The notes: generated by a model from the letters alone, not told the origin. Positions 1 through 13,896 are shown, counted from the first letter of the stretch. The stretch: DNA of 64,000 nt from Atherinomorus stipes (GCA_023101725.1 JALJCO010012867.1:117207-181206); one strand, 5' to 3'. Program-made: numbers and translations.

Positions 1-3000
1 TGCATAAATCCCATAGCTATTGTTTTTTGGGGGAGAAAAAGTCCTGATGTAATTGAACAAATTCAAACTGGTCCAGTACATTAAACCAACTGCCTGTTAT
101 GATGCAAGTTTACTTGACTGTTGCCAAACATTTTCAAAACATTTTCACTGTTTCAAAACATCCTCACGCCAAGTTAATCACATACTGATGCTTTGAAGTT
201 AATCATCACTGGACCCTTTTCTTTAGGGGAAGATGTACATCCAGCTCCACATTTTATCATATGGCTATGGTTATTACTTTTTAAATAAAGTTTTCAGAGT
301 GTTTTTACTCTGTTTTTGTTTTACTGGATACATGTGGTGTACAAAGACCCAAAACTATGGAGAAAAAATAAATAAATAAATAAAAACACTCGATAGAAAA
401 AGATGAAGGAAGACTTGGTGCTCTCATTGCTTTATATCATGTTGTACCATGAAACCCATTTTCACAGCTGGCCCACTTTACTGTGAATTTTAAAGAGTTG
501 CAGGCACTGCAGGAACCTCTATCATAAATTCATGATCTGATATGCTAAGATTGCAAATTATATGAAACACACCAGGAATAAAAAGAAAATGAAAAAACTT
601 TCATTGTTGAAAAGCACAAAACTATTTAGATTCTAAACAGCGCCACACAGAAGCAAAACTGCAGGTTTGCACTGCTTCGGTGTGCAAGCTACAACAGTCA
701 CTGTAGTATGAATCATATTTGTAATGTTTCTATAAGTCAACAACCAGTGTAACCCTGCCTGAAATTGAAAGGGCAATTCTAAAGGATTTGTTCTTCCTTT
801 TATTTATTTCTCTGTATTGAAACATCCGACACTGCAAACCCTCAGCTGAAGTTGTTATTGGGAGATACATTTGTAAAATTTCGACTATCTTGGGCGTAGA
901 TCACCTACTGCTTTCACCAGTGAACAAAACATGATCTAAAGGGGATAGCAGGAAACACTAATGTAAAAATCTATCAACATTTGCTAAATAAATCAGTGGA
1001 ACAGAAGGAAATGTGCAGTATACCATGGGCACTGCATTTGCTAAAGCTGTCTAAATGCACTACATGTTGCATCTGCTGCAAATCCCATAATTTCCCTCTC
1101 AGTGAGAAAAATCTTGAAACGGCATATAACTATCCCGAGTGGGAGATAATGCAGGGATAAAAGTGATGCTTTTGAAGTGTTTTTTGCTAAGTAAATTGTT
1201 TATTATATCATATTCCTTAACATTAAAAGAAAAATCTTTAAGAAGGAGAGAAAGGACGAGCAATAAAGAAGGCGGGAGAAACGGCAAGAGGCAGTGATGA
1301 CACCTAAAAATATGACAGACTGACAGGAAGTGAGAATGTAAAGAAGTCAGGAGACACATGGAGAAGATTAGTGTCGGGTAAAACAGTTTGGTGGATTTAA
1401 GTCCATGTTTCTATGGCAACAGATTTACAGCAACTTACCTGTATGAAAAGAAGGCACGGAAAAAGGGGCTTTATTGCACTGAGTGTGTGTTTGTGTGTGC
1501 AGGAACTCATTAGTCACATTGGAGATGATGCCACTCAGCAGACACAAGTCAATAGTAACCTCTAAGACAGAAGCTGTCTCCCCATTTCTTCTGGTCTCAT
1601 TAATCCTTTATGCTGCTTGGTAACTGCCAATCAGTAAGGGTTTTACACATACACTGTATTTTCTTTATGCCTGCATGTCAATATATGCACGGAGGATGCC
1701 TCGGGAGATGCACTGAGGGTGATGAGCTGATGGATGTGATCAATAGTAAATGCTCTCCATGCAGCAATAACACTTTTATTGCTTATTTATTTGACTACTT
1801 TTTAGAAATCATCTCCTTTTCAAAATGATTAAGTATTCCAATTTAAATATATTTTTTACTTCTTCATTGCCTTATTTTTCAAATACTCAAGACTGTATTT
1901 ACCAAAGAAGTCCTCTGCTTAGTATTCTCTGCCTGGTGCCAGTGTCCCAGTTTTCCTAGAAAGCAGATCTTATTTCATTTATTAGTTTGTGTTCTCTTTT
2001 TCCATTTTCCCCTCACTTCATACTCCTTCATTCCCATCTTCTGCACCCTGCTGAGGTTGTGCGATACCAGAGATTGTGAAAGCTGAATCATGCTCTAAAG
2101 TATAAGGAATTATAGTTGTACAGACTGCCACTGTTTTAACTTCTGTTTACAGTTCAGATAAGAATGGTAGAAAGGATTGAAGGCCTAGATAATAAAATAA
2201 AAAAGGGAAAAACAGCCATCAAAATGGTTGGTCAGGCTACATGGTGACTAATTCTCACCTCCTCTTCAGTTCCTTTTTTGTCTTTGTTTCTTGTTGATAG
2301 ATGAACATAATGGCATTTCCAGGTTGTATATTAGTACAGCTGGTGTTTTTAGTTATACTTGCAGTATCATCAGCAACTTGCAGCTGTATTATCAAAAAGT
2401 GTTGGCAGTTGGAAACCAGTCTCATTGAAAAAATGATGCAAGGAGCTAGTCAATATTATAATAACTTAGTTTTTAATGGAACTCCTTCTTTATAAACAAG
2501 AAAAACAAGTACGCACAACCCATGTTAACCTGCTGTATGTTTATAGTTTTCATCCTAAAAACAAACACAGAGAAAAACCCACAATTTTCAGGCTTGAGTG
2601 TCTGCAGTTAAACCATATTTACAGGGTTTTTTACTTGAAAGATGCATAAAAGAAGCAAATAACACCTTAGAATACACAACAGTGGTGTTAAAGAAAATAT
2701 TCAGTATCTAGTATCTAGTTTGTCACTGAATTTGTAAGGGAAGAGGAAAGACATGAAGATATCTTTGCACACGATCTTGCCATCAACACAGGCTTACTTG
2801 GAAGACAACAGTAACACTCGCTGCACAAATTAGAAACGGCTAATGTGAAAACATCACTAATACTGGGATGATTTAGTGCAATTAATCCAGCTGCAGAACT
2901 GTGGGGTATCTGTACTGAGTGGAAAGATGTAACTGGTAAATTTTTGGGAAGAAAGAATAAAAAGTGGGAGCAACAACTACAGGAGAACCACATTTCATCA

Positions 3001-6000
3001 CAAATGACTGAATTAGAAAAAAAAAAAAGTCATACCATGTGATGTCAAGGAGCTTTCAGCAGTTTTCTATTAGTAAAATATGAGAAACATACCTCATCAA
3101 ATGTTCAAAAGGACACTAAATAAACAAAACAAGTGAAGATGTGGGTTCTGTCTTTATATAGCTAATGACATTTAAAATGAAAATGCATTAAGTGAAACAG
3201 CATTAAGGTGAAGGTAACAATGAAGTGAGATGGTGTGGGATTATTTATAGTACTTCCACATAATTTTATAGAAGGGTGTAAAAGCCCTTCAGAATTTTAA
3301 ACGGCCTCAGTAAATCTGTGTTTCTACAAGTCACCAGCAGTGTGGAATACTGATGGTTTCCATTTAATTTGAATACATTTGTGCTCTACAGAAAGCTCAC
3401 ATGTCCAGTCTTGGTCAGAAATGAGATTGTTTTTCCCTGATGTAAAGTAGGCATGTTTACCATAAAAGTCCTGAGTGATTGTAAAAGCTATTTAACATGC
3501 TGGAGGGGGGAAATCAGCAGGTCATACTGTATTTTATAAACAAAAGTCTCTTTCTGCTTTCATCTTTTGCATAACAGCTGTTACTAAATGTTGGCTGGAC
3601 TACTACAAAGGGAGTGATGCAACTGTTTTTGTGCTTTTTAACTACAATAGGCAAGCTGGTTTGAGGTTTTGGAACAAAAAGGTTACTGGAAGTGTGTATG
3701 CGAAGTGGTCACAAAGGTGCATCACATTTACTTTATTGAAGACTGGATGCACACCAGGATAGTCTGCTAGACTCTGCCCAGTTCAGTTTGGGCTTGCAAC
3801 ATTCTTCTGGCTGCTTTCACAGTCTGCTTTCACACTACACATACTTAAACATACTGGTAAATAATGGATCCCCTCATCTACAGAGTTGGCCCTGCATCAA
3901 GAATTCCTGAATGAGAAGACAAGGCACACACAATGAAGAAGAACACTCGTTTATCTGTTGGTTAATGCTCAACAACCTCTGTTGCCACCAGGAAAGAGCA
4001 AAACATGAAACGTGCATCAAATCTAAGCAGTTTTGGGTTGATCTGTTTATAGGTGGGCCAGAATTTGCTTCTTTGAATAGATGTTTTTTTTTCCCCATTT
4101 AAACCTCCCTAAATGAAGCGGACTGTCCAAGCACGCAAACTAGGGTTCGAATCAGAATCTCAGCTGTCCTGCAGAGATCAGTGGTCAATCCCAGCATCCA
4201 CAGTCTGCTTCTCCCCCACTCTCCAGCGATCATCTACATCACTGCCCTGACACTCCAACACCTTAGCTTTCACTGAACTCACATCACACTCAATAATTCC
4301 CACTCTGACAACAGAAGACTCATGAGACACCAGACTTTGTCAATTCAAACAGGTTGAAGCAGGACAGAAAAGCATTTTCAGCAACACATGGATACTAATG
4401 AAATGAAACCTCCTGACTTAATTCCATTGATTCCCCTGCTACCTTCTGTTGTTTTGAACAGCTACTGAGCCAGTGCAGTCTTAAATTTTAAATATAAATG
4501 GTTGATCAGAGTCAAACAAACAAGAGATTCACCACAGTTGCCGTCAAAACCCAAATCACAGGCTCATATAATATTCAATCATCTGTCTTCTTTTACATGT
4601 TAACATCCACATAATTCAAAGACATTATCAGTTTGAACAGCTCCCATGCAGAGCTGCCATCTTGTTTTCTTTGCTTAGACTCACATTAACTTGGTTGTTT
4701 TTCATGTTTTACAATAGTGGAGTTTGATGGCAATGTTTTATGATTTAATGTTCAGCTGTATAGTTTTGATTGATGTTGCTGTAAGGCAGTAAGACGTCTT
4801 CTTTGGATGCTAGAATTTGGAGGTTGAATACGAGATGCATTTATTGAATTAAAATGACATCTAATGCCCCGGAAATGGTGTTTTGGAGAGAATTTAGAAA
4901 TGCAAGTTTGAAATAAGTCCCCTAATAAGTTCTTTTTTTCTTTTTTTAATACAAATTAACAAATCTATAAGCAATATCTGATACTCCTTAGAGGCCGTTT
5001 CTTAAGAAATTTACCAGTGTGTAAAAACTGATACCTACACTATAAATATGAATATCTAAACTTGAATTGAGGCTGTTTTCCCCTGAGAGGCCAAGAAAAT
5101 TACGGTAGGTTCTTTCCCACATACAGCAGTACACAGGAGATTCCCTGCATGAGATGTGCTCTCACAACTGAAAAACTCTGAAGTGGCACCTGGGATGGAG
5201 CTGAGCGAAGCTGGGAAATGGAACAAAAAAATGTACTTTGAAAATTCCAGTGTGTTTTCAAAGATGAAGCTCCTTACTTCCAGTGTCTGCAATGATTTCT
5301 GTTTGTGTTGATGTTGATATTAGACACATCTAAAAGTATCTACAATATCAAAGAGCAATTGGAAAGCAGACAAACAGAAAAATGATGCAGTTATCTGCAC
5401 GCTCATGGTGAATTCTCATGTAGATATTTTCTCGTTTACTACCAGGCAGTGGCAAAGAGTCCTGTTCTACATGCAGCACCATGCAAAGTATCTTTAAGAT
5501 TTCAAAGATGGCTTAAACACATTTTAGCGGTCAATGATCGGTCAGTCTCCATTATTTAAAGAAGTGATGTTTCCAGAGGCCTTTTACTTTCATACCAGCA
5601 AGTCAGTAGGTTTTTCTGATCATTTAGAAACCATGGTTTCTAACTTAAGAGGCTCCACCATCTGCACTGGCTTCATGTCATGTTTGTAGCATAGTCAATG
5701 TGTTCGTTCCTGTATCTCTGCCTCATTCTCTTGGATTCCCTCAACACAACAAGAGTCACTTGTGGTTGCTTTTTCTTTCAATCAGTCCCATTTGTTTACT
5801 GTTTTCTTACAATCTTGCCTTTGTCTTCCCCTTTTATGTTTGTCCCTCTGTCTCACTCTTTGTTCTCTGTCTCTCACTCCTTATCCCCATCCCATCGTCC
5901 CTCCTGCCTCTGACTGACAGTGCTATAAATTGATTTTCAGCCCGGTGTGCTCCCTCTGTCTCTCTCTAGGCATTTCCCTTATTTAGCCTCAACCACTCCA

Positions 6001-8835
6001 GGGTATAGTCTAGACCGCAGGCCAACTGTCAGTCATTGGCAGCATGGAGCAGTCTAATTCTTGGCTGACAAGCGTTCCTGACAGGAGGAACCAATGGGAC
6101 GTTTCAAACATGCTTACTCTCTCTTGCTGTCTCCCTCTATTGCATTTTTGCCGTTGGTATCTCTCTTTCTTCTTCCATTCTCTTGCTGTCTGCCTCTGCC
6201 ACTCCACTCTTTATTCACCCACTCTTCTTCTTTCTTTTATTTTTATATTTTTTTTTCCAGATGGTTTTGGGTTGTCCACCTCTGATCCCCACGCCCATGG
6301 CATTTTTTCCCTCTGCTTCAATCTGTAATTTAAAATCACTCAAAAAGAAATAAACAGATAAAAACATCTTCCAGACAGAACTGACTGTATTGATACAGTA
6401 TAATTGTAGTACGTATACGCTTCCCATTGCATGCTGGATCTTGAGTGCTGTTGTGATCTGAATACTGGGTGGATGGTTTGTCCATTTGCAATGATTTGAT
6501 TGGTCGGTTTGCTCCGCTGGGACAGCCGTTCTTTAATCATAAATGAGAGTCAGTGAGACGGAGTATCCCTTTAAGCGAATCTGGTATTACTGAGGCCCTG
6601 AGAGAGATGGAGACAGGAAGAGAGAGAGCGATCGAGATGAAATAAAGGCAGACAAAGCGAAAGGGGGAGACACAGAGAGCAAGGCAGAAAGACTGGAAAG
6701 AATTTAAAGCATATGTTTATCATAGAAACGCTTGTGTAATATCGCTGTACTGCTGAGGATAAAAGCATTATCGTAATATATTACAGGATATGTGCCTACC
6801 ACACACAAATGTCTCCCAAGGAAACATTGCTTCCCCTCCCAAGCAGGAAATGGAGATGGCCAGCAACCTTGAGGGTACAGCAGGTCCCATTCCAATGAAG
6901 AATGGGGTAATTTAACTGCTTCTTCACCTAGCAGTCAGCACCACGTGGAAATGGAAATATTGATCATACAGATCCATTTGCAAAACTGACAAATTCTGTA
7001 ACTTTGCTCAGAAAGGATAAGCTTATTTTGAAATGTATGATTACAGATTTCCTTATCATGCGACGGTAACAAATTTTTATGGCATTGATCTTGATTATTA
7101 GAATTTCAGTAGCATTGTAGTAATTTATGACTTGCTGTAACTCTGTCTTTAAAGGCCTGAGGCATCAGTTAGCATGTGTGAGCTTTGTAGCTGAGGCTAT
7201 ATGCAAGATAGGACGGACAGCGCATTAATGCAGCCTGCGGGTCTGATAAGTGAAGCCAACATGGGAGTGCCTTAACACTTCTGTCTTGCGAAGAGCAAGC
7301 GGGAGGTGTTCCCTATGATTGCAAAATTAGCTCCAATTGGATAAAGTCTCACTTATTTCCACCAATTACCAGAGAATAGCAGGAGCTCTACAAAGCACGG
7401 ATGGAGTGTTTTAAATTCAAACTCATCATCGGTCCAGGTTTGGTTATATTCATTGTACTTCCCGGGTACCATGTGGAACACTGCTTATTTTTTCTTAATA
7501 GTTAAATTCTTATGGCTTACAAGTTTTCATTTTATGTCATCTAGTGGTCAGTCTGCATTAATACCTATGAATACAGTGTGTTTAATTAAAAATGTACTGC
7601 GAAGATGGCTGTTACATGCTTCTTCAAATGTTGTCATTCATTCCTGGTTCAACCAACAGCAGACAGACAACAGAGTGGAAAACAAGAGTAAATGAGCATG
7701 TTTTTGAGCAAAATTAAATGTATCTGAGAACCATTTCTATTTGAATAAGAATTATTTGTTTTTAAAAGCAAAAATTAAAGCATCTCATGTCAGAAGAAAA
7801 AACTCCCTCCAACTGTGTTGTTTCAAGAGTGATGAACGGACAAAATATGATAAAATAAGTCTGCTTGACTTCAGACCATCTGACTTGAGACAGAAACTTG
7901 AACAATCTATGCATGCTCTAAGAAAAATGACCACTTTGTGTGCCATTGTAATGGATTTCAAATGAACAAATTGACTTACAGTATATGAAATTAAATTAAA
8001 CTTAAATGAGCTAATCAACTTGTCGCTATTAGAAAATTTATTTATACTGTCATGAAAGAATGAATTATTTACTCGTTTCAATGAGTTGTTTCCCATCTCT
8101 ATAGTTTCGAACATAGTATAGAGTATCAAGCTAAATCCTTAATATTGATTTTGAGTTTGGAATTTTAGTACCATGACAACAAGCTCCTTTTATTGTTTTT
8201 GATTGGACTGTGGACACAAATGCCACACAACCAGAATCAGTCATCTGCTAGCTGTCTCAATATGAAAATGTTGAACCTTATGTCTTTTTTTTTGCGTTTG
8301 TTTCTGAAAACATGAGCTATATCCACTCTTAGCGCTCCTACAGCAGCTCCCTCATTGAAAATTTGTCTGCACACTCACATGTGTTTCCATCAATGGTGAT
8401 CAGAGTGGAAGCCAGTAAATTCCAGACGACTGCAGAGGTATTTAAATGCCACCGAAACACTTTCTCTTTGTAATGGAGAAACCTATTGGTGGTCATCATT
8501 TGTGGCTTTTTTGGATGGTGTAAAACAAGCTAAACTGTCATTTATATGGAAGAGTTAAGATTGCAATGAAGACACGCACAACTGTGGTCTAGGAGATTAT
8601 TTTAGTTCTACCAGGAGAACATCTGGAATAAAAAAAAAAGTTCCAAGATTTTTCATTAAAATGAATGCCTACTGTATGACTAAGAAAATCTAAAAAAAAG
8701 ATGATGCAGCTAAATGCTGATTGTCCAGCCTTTAGATATTTGTGATGAATATGTGACCAAAATACCTGCAACAAGTGAGCCTGGCATATTTTCTGGAGAA
8801 AAAGAATTTTAACTTCTATTGTGAAAAGAAATACA
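1..8835. other. Intronic stretch without recognised genes or elements
   Basis: AT-rich DNA with no open frame that resembles a protein family. Notable only for strand-biased composition: a pyrimidine-rich tract with many CTCT and TTCC runs at about 5700-6260, and a purine-rich GAGA tract at about 6597-6700. The short open frames inside the pyrimidine tract are low-complexity translations of it. Confidence 0.6.
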
Positions 8836-8888
8836 GTGTGTGTGTGTGTGTGTATATATACATACATACATACATATATTTATTTATA

Positions 8889-8938
<50 letters not shown>

Positions 8939-8950
8939 TATATATAATAT
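8836..8950. repeat. Compound microsatellite (TG)n-(CATA)n-(TA)n
   Basis: A TG dinucleotide run passes into TATA, then CATA tetranucleotides, then a long TA run broken by a few TG and CA units. This is a typical length-variable fish microsatellite. Minus-strand and plus-strand open frames here (runs of Tyr-Ile and His-Thr) are artefacts of the repeat. Confidence 0.97.
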
Positions 8951-9153
8951 GGCTGGCTGGTTAAAAATCACTAACTCTTTGTTTAGTATAACATTATAGG
9001 AGATTTTAAAATCTGTTTTTTTTTTTTTTCATTTGCTTTCTTTTTAAAGGGCATTCCATCAGAAGAAAAAATATGGCCATTTCTTACTAAATCAGTTTGA
9101 GCAGAACCAACATTGAAAGAGCCACATCTTTAAATATTTTTGTATTTTCATCT

Positions 9154-9161
9154 GTTAGACA
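9154..9161. repeat. Target site duplication of the hAT element, left copy
   Basis: GTTAGACA, identical to the copy at 10690-10697 on the other side of the element. Confidence 0.92.
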
Positions 9162-10689
9162 CAGTGTTGTTTTTGGCAGCTATCTGAGTTTTAGTCTTAG
9201 TCTTAGTCTTTCTGACGAAAATGCTTATTAGTTTTACTCATATTTTAGTCAATTCTGTATCTGATAGTTTTAGTCTAGTTTTAGTCGACGAAAATCAAAA
9301 AGGTTTTAGTCTAGTTTTAGTCGACGAAATTAAAAACGTTTTAGTCTAGTTTTTGTCAGGTATATATTAAAAAAAAAAAAAAAAAAGAATAACTGGCCAC
9401 TGATGAGACCATGCTGCCGGTTACATTTGAGCATATAGGTTTGTATATGAAAAAAGAAAGAAAGACTATGTTCCATTGCAAGTGAAGACAGCAGTCAATG
9501 GTGAGGGGAGTGAGTTGCGTTGTCTTGTATTATAATCATGTGGCACCTGAAAGTTTAATTTTGTTGTTTTATTATATTGTGTATCTTTTCTTTACCTGCC
9601 AAGGGACTGCTGATGCTAATTAGCTTACTAATGACAATTCAACATGTTGCTATATGTTCATTAATATGTACTGTCCCTGTCAAATAAAAAAGTTTGAAGA
9701 TAGAATACATTTTAAAGCTTCTCATAAAAATACTGAATGCAAAAACGTTTTTGACACAAACCATCAATTTATTGCAAAATTAAGGTAAACTATAGGGCTG
9801 CAAATATCTTCAATTACTAACCATTTGGGAGTCGAAACAGCCGACTCTTTAGGAACCGACTCAAAAGAGCCGACTCTTTAGGAACCGACTCAAAAGAGCC
9901 GACTCTTTGGGAACCGAATCAAAAAGACCGGCTCTCTGAAAAGAGACGAACTTCCCACCGCTTCTGATCAGCGCAGCCAAGCAGCTGCGTGTCTGACCGC
10001 AGGTGTTCACCAGAGTCCCTCAGCAGTTCAGATACCCGACGGTAACACGCAAAAACGCTGTTTAGCAGATAGAAATGACAAAGATTAATATCATGGTTAA
10101 GGTTTGGGGGCATATTTATGTAGTTCGGGCGGGTGGCGGTGAGAATATGGTTCTTTTTCGTTGGACAAGACGCGTTTTAAACATCAAACGTTGGGATCGT
10201 TTCCAGATCAGGCAGAGACAGAGGCACTGCTGGTAATGGGAACAGCGAACACTGTTACAACCAGGGATGATGATCTTTTATGCTGGAATCTCTGAATCAA
10301 ATAGATAAAGCCCCTACGTGGCAAAATGACAGAGACTGCTGTGAATTTAAGATATTAATGTGCGACATGCGGGTCAGGTTTGACAGGAAGAGCCGCGGTT
10401 CGCGGGTCTCGGTTCGGGCGGATGCGAGTAAGGATGCAACTACTTTTTAACTTTTACAGACAGATTAATGCAGAATAGGTAGACATTTCCTGCATTATGA
10501 ACGTCTGACAGACCAGAGATTCACATTTTCGTCCAGTCTCGTCTCGTCAATGAAAATTTACACACGTCCCGTCATGTTTTAGTCATCAGAGAGACATGTT
10601 TAGCTCGTCATCGTGTCGTCATCGTCATGAAAAAAAGGGGCGTCAACGAAATGATTTCGTCATCGTCATCGTTAACGAAAACAACACTG
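9162..10689. mobile_element. hAT-superfamily DNA transposon, non-autonomous, 1528 bp
   Basis: The left end starts CAGTGTTGTTTTTGG and the right end, read on the minus strand, starts CAGTGTTGTTTTCG, giving short terminal inverted repeats. The element is flanked by a perfect 8-bp duplication GTTAGACA (9154-9161 and 10690-10697), the hallmark of hAT insertion. Subterminal motifs recur: TTTTAGTC and TTTAGTCGACGAAA on the left, GTCATCGTCATC on the right. They are similar to each other in inverted sense. Inside is a 29-bp tandem array (9840-9936). No open frame resembles an hAT transposase, so the copy must have been moved by an enzyme supplied elsewhere. The perfect duplication suggests a fairly young insertion. 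Confidence 0.92.
9840..9936. repeat. 29-bp tandem repeat inside the hAT element, about 3.3 copies
   Basis: The unit begins GCCGACTCTTTAGGAACCGA and repeats at 9840, 9869 and 9898 with few changes before decaying. Each unit contains AAAGAGCCGACTCTTT, a near-palindrome, so the array can fold into short hairpins. It may have served as internal transposase-binding sites or arisen by replication slippage. Confidence 0.9.
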
Positions 10690-10697
10690 GTTAGACA
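10690..10697. repeat. Target site duplication of the hAT element, right copy
   Basis: GTTAGACA, identical to 9154-9161. Confidence 0.92.
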
Positions 10698-10858
10698 ATA
10701 ATGGAAAACCTAGAAACCACAAAATATGATGTTGAGACTTCTTGCTTATTTGTCCATGGGTGCACACGTATGTTTTTAAACTACAGGTATGAAGCTGATA
10801 CAGCTACTTAGAAAGTTACACCATGTTTTGATCATGTCCTACTGGTGTCAAGAAAGCC

Positions 10859-11070
10859 AGTTTTTCTCAGCTGCGGTCCTCAGGACCCACTGCCCTGCAT
10901 ATCTTGGAGGGAACCCCTCCTTTCACACACCTGAATTTAAAAAATGGTTTGTTAGTAGACTTGCAAAGAACTTCATAAGGTAGTTTATTCATCTGGATCA
11001 AGTATGTTGGAGTAGGAACACACCAAAGACATGCAGGGCAGTGGGTCCTGAGGACTTGAATTAAGAAATA
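10859..11070. mobile_element. Palindromic MITE, about 210 bp
   Basis: A perfect 25-bp inverted repeat (10876-10900 against 11031-11055, beginning GTCCTCAGGACCCACTG) encloses a partly palindromic centre around the motif CACACCTGAATTT and its worn complement ATCTGGATCAAGTATGTT. The layout matches a very common teleost MITE family that I recognise by its CTCAGGACCCACTGCCCTGC end. No coding capacity. Outer boundaries are approximate because the terminal bases differ between the arms. Confidence 0.8.
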
Positions 11071-13306
11071 AAGCTATACCATATCTACTTTAGAAAATCT
11101 CTCCATAATATGTTGTAGAGTGAAAACCTGACTGTCTTGAAAAGATGAGGGCAAATGCCACTTGTTAATCCTTTCTTTTAAAACATGATTTTTCTGTGCT
11201 TTATTATCTAACACATTCAAGATTAGATATTGCTTTGAGGAAAGAGATCAAGCTTATATATTGCAAACTAGGGTTCATTAAATCCACTCAATTCACGAAG
11301 CAGATTTTCTTCTTTGTCTTTAAGCTTCTTTTATCCAGGGAGGGTTTTGCTGAGCACGCATGCTCTTTTCCAGCTAAACCCTGTTCCTCATTAGTACCAG
11401 TGCATATATTCACACCTGGGAGCTACCCAGTCCAACCACAAATCTTTTACTGTTTGCCAATTAGCATCCCTGTTTAAGTCTTCAGGGGGAAAGGCCTTGC
11501 TTTAAATGAATTCCCACCCATTATCTTTTTAGAATGAAACACAAGATGGCTAAAATAAGTTTGTCACTACTTTGTGGACGGAGGCAGCAGTGATCCAGAA
11601 GTTATGGATACCAATTGCGACCCAGTTGTAGAGAACAAACCAAGCAAAAAAATAAGAAGAGAAAATTAATCTTCTCAAATCACTGCTTTTCACTTTTATG
11701 GTAGTTTCTAGTTTATGCCTAAATCTAGCTGGAATTCTCTGTACTTCTTCCCAGCAATTCATCTTTTGATCACAACTGCTCTGTCCTTACTTGAGCTTGT
11801 GTGTGTTTCAGCTGAAATGCTCAGTACAAACACAAACGTTACTATACTCATGGTCTACTTGCATGATAATACTTCATGGGCAGGCTTCATGTTCATGCTT
11901 GGATGTGGGTTTTGGCTTCCACAAAGCAAATGGAGGAATAAGCGAAAGGTTAAAATGGCCAGCACAATCAATAAACTGGGTGACTACTTTCTGAGTTTGT
12001 GTTTGTGTCCTTCAGACTCTTTCTGTGTGTGAATATGTCTTTCTGTTTGTGTATGTCTGTCAGAACCTTCATGGGTGAATCTGTGCCTATCCTTTTCTCT
12101 TTTCCCCTCCTTTCTCCTTTTGACCCAGTGCTTGCATTTTTGTGTGTCTGCATGTGTGTGCGCGTGTGTGTGTGTATGTAGAGGTGCTGTCAGTTTCGGT
12201 CTGGTAGTCAGCATAATTAGAAGTCTCTCTTCTCCTTCTTGCCTTTCTCGCTCTTCCTCCTCTTTTTTCTTTTTTTTCCCAGCTTTTCTTCTGTGCTCTT
12301 GCTTTTTTCAAAAAAACATATTTTTCCAGCTTTCCCTCCTACTCTCTCTTGTCTCTGTCCCTCTTGAGTGATGAGTTTTAAATCATTCTTTCATTGTTGC
12401 ACAATGATGAATGAGCAGGGAATCTGTCCTTTTCTGTTTATTCTGCTTTCAGTCTCTGTCCTTCTGACCCTGTTTTGTCTTTTATTCACTCCAAGCTGTA
12501 TCTGGCTTTTCAGTTAATGAAGATAATTTGTTTAGGGGGCATTCACACCAGGGTAGTCCAGGGGACTCGATCAATTGAGTGGGGATTTCTGGAAAATTTC
12601 ACACCTTCTTTTTGTTTAGTCTTCATTCCAACTGCATTTAACTGAACTGGACCGAAGCCCCTGGACAGTCACATAGTGTAAACAGCTGCTCACTAGGGGG
12701 CGTTTTTCCAAAACAACCATTGATCAATTATGACAAAGCAGAAAGAAGAGGAAATTTGGATTGTCCAGCAGTAAAACTGAAAATAATGCCACTCCTCGCT
12801 GTTACTCCATGCCTGTCCACAAACCATTTTTCAGTTTTTTTAATTGTTGTTTGGGCCTCAGCTTCTTTGAACTTGTGCTGATGGCTTTGTTTTTCCTCCA
12901 ACTGTACCTAGACAGTACCCCATGTTACTTCCTTCTCCTTCTTGGTGCTTTGTCACCGTTAGCATATAGTACTGTACGTCACTTCCTTTTTAGTTTTTCC
13001 AGACTGTCTGTTTGCAGGTGAACCCCTGGTTTTCAAGTCAACCAGAGTTTACTTCCTTGCAGAATGCAGTTGATGTTCACACCATGCCAAAACGAATCGT
13101 ACTATCTGTGGAAGTGGACCACTGCCGGGTTAGAGCAGAGCAAACAGTGGGATTATGAACACACTCTGGGACACCTGCAAATCTCTTAGTGGTGACACAG
13201 CTGTTGTGGACTTTTATGTGTTTTCCTGCTGGGTTTGTTTCTTTGTTGTAAGGATTAAAGGGAACTTTTGGCCCAAATAGCAGCCAAATATTCTAATAAA
13301 TATAGA
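11071..13306. other. Intronic stretch, pyrimidine-rich tract and possible worn repeat
   Basis: Contains a CT/TG-rich tract at about 12060-12370. The window 12535-13180 contains ATTCACACC and GTTCACACC motifs typical of the ends of some fish DNA transposons, but I could not pair clear termini. No protein-like open frame. Confidence 0.4.
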
Positions 13307-13314
13307 AAAATAAT

Positions 13315-13722
13315 AGTCAGTCAGTCAGTCATTTTCTGTACCGCTTATCCTGTTCAGGGTCGCGGGGGTTGCTGGAGCCTATCCCAGCTATTATCAGGCG
13401 AGAGGCGGGGTACACCCTGGACAGGTCGCCAGTCTGTCGCAGGGCCAACACAGAGAGACAGACAACCATGCACTCTCACATTCATACCTAGGGGCAATTT
13501 AGAGTGATCAATTAACCTAACATGCATGTTTTTGGACTGTGGGAGGAAGCCGGAGTACCCGGAGAGAACCCACGCATACACGGGGAGAACATGCAAACTC
13601 CACACAGGAAGGCCACGGTTGGAATTGTTCGAACCCCCTCCCCAGCCGGGAATCGAAGCAGTGACCTTCTTATTGTGAGGCTGCGGTGCTAACCACCACA
13701 CCACCACACCACCGTGCAGCCC
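13315..13722 (-). mobile_element. tRNA-headed SINE with (TGAC)n tail
   Basis: Read on the minus strand, the element starts with a tRNA-like head carrying an A-box-like GTGGTTAGCACCG and a B-box-like motif (GGTCACTGCTTCGATTCC), followed by a conserved body (CATGTTCTCCCCGTG, TCCTCCCACAGTCCAAA). It ends in a TGACTGACTGAC tail, seen on + as cagtcagtcagtca. An 8-bp duplication AAAATAAT flanks it at 13307-13314 and 13723-13730. This is a very widespread teleost dispersed family. The 131-residue minus-strand open frame within it is not a gene. Confidence 0.82.
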
Positions 13723-13896
13723 AAAATAATGATAATAACAATAATACATTTTATTTCTGTGCGCTTTTCATGACACTCAAGGTCACCTTTCAATAAAAGA
13801 TGCATAAGATAAGAAAATATACGATGATAATACATTAAAAATACATTTGGGGGGAAATTATACATTTGTAGTAATGTATTAAAAATACATTAATAT

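Noticed and set aside
8775..8999. Open frames over microsatellites (also near 24378 and 62750)
   Set aside because: They are translations of TA, TG and CATA repeats.
12535..13180. Possible PIF/Harbinger-like element with ATTCACACC and GTTCACACC motifs
   Set aside because: No pair of inverted termini or target duplication could be established by eye.
13354..13749. 131-codon minus-strand open frame
   Set aside because: It is wholly the antisense translation of the SINE at 13315-13722.
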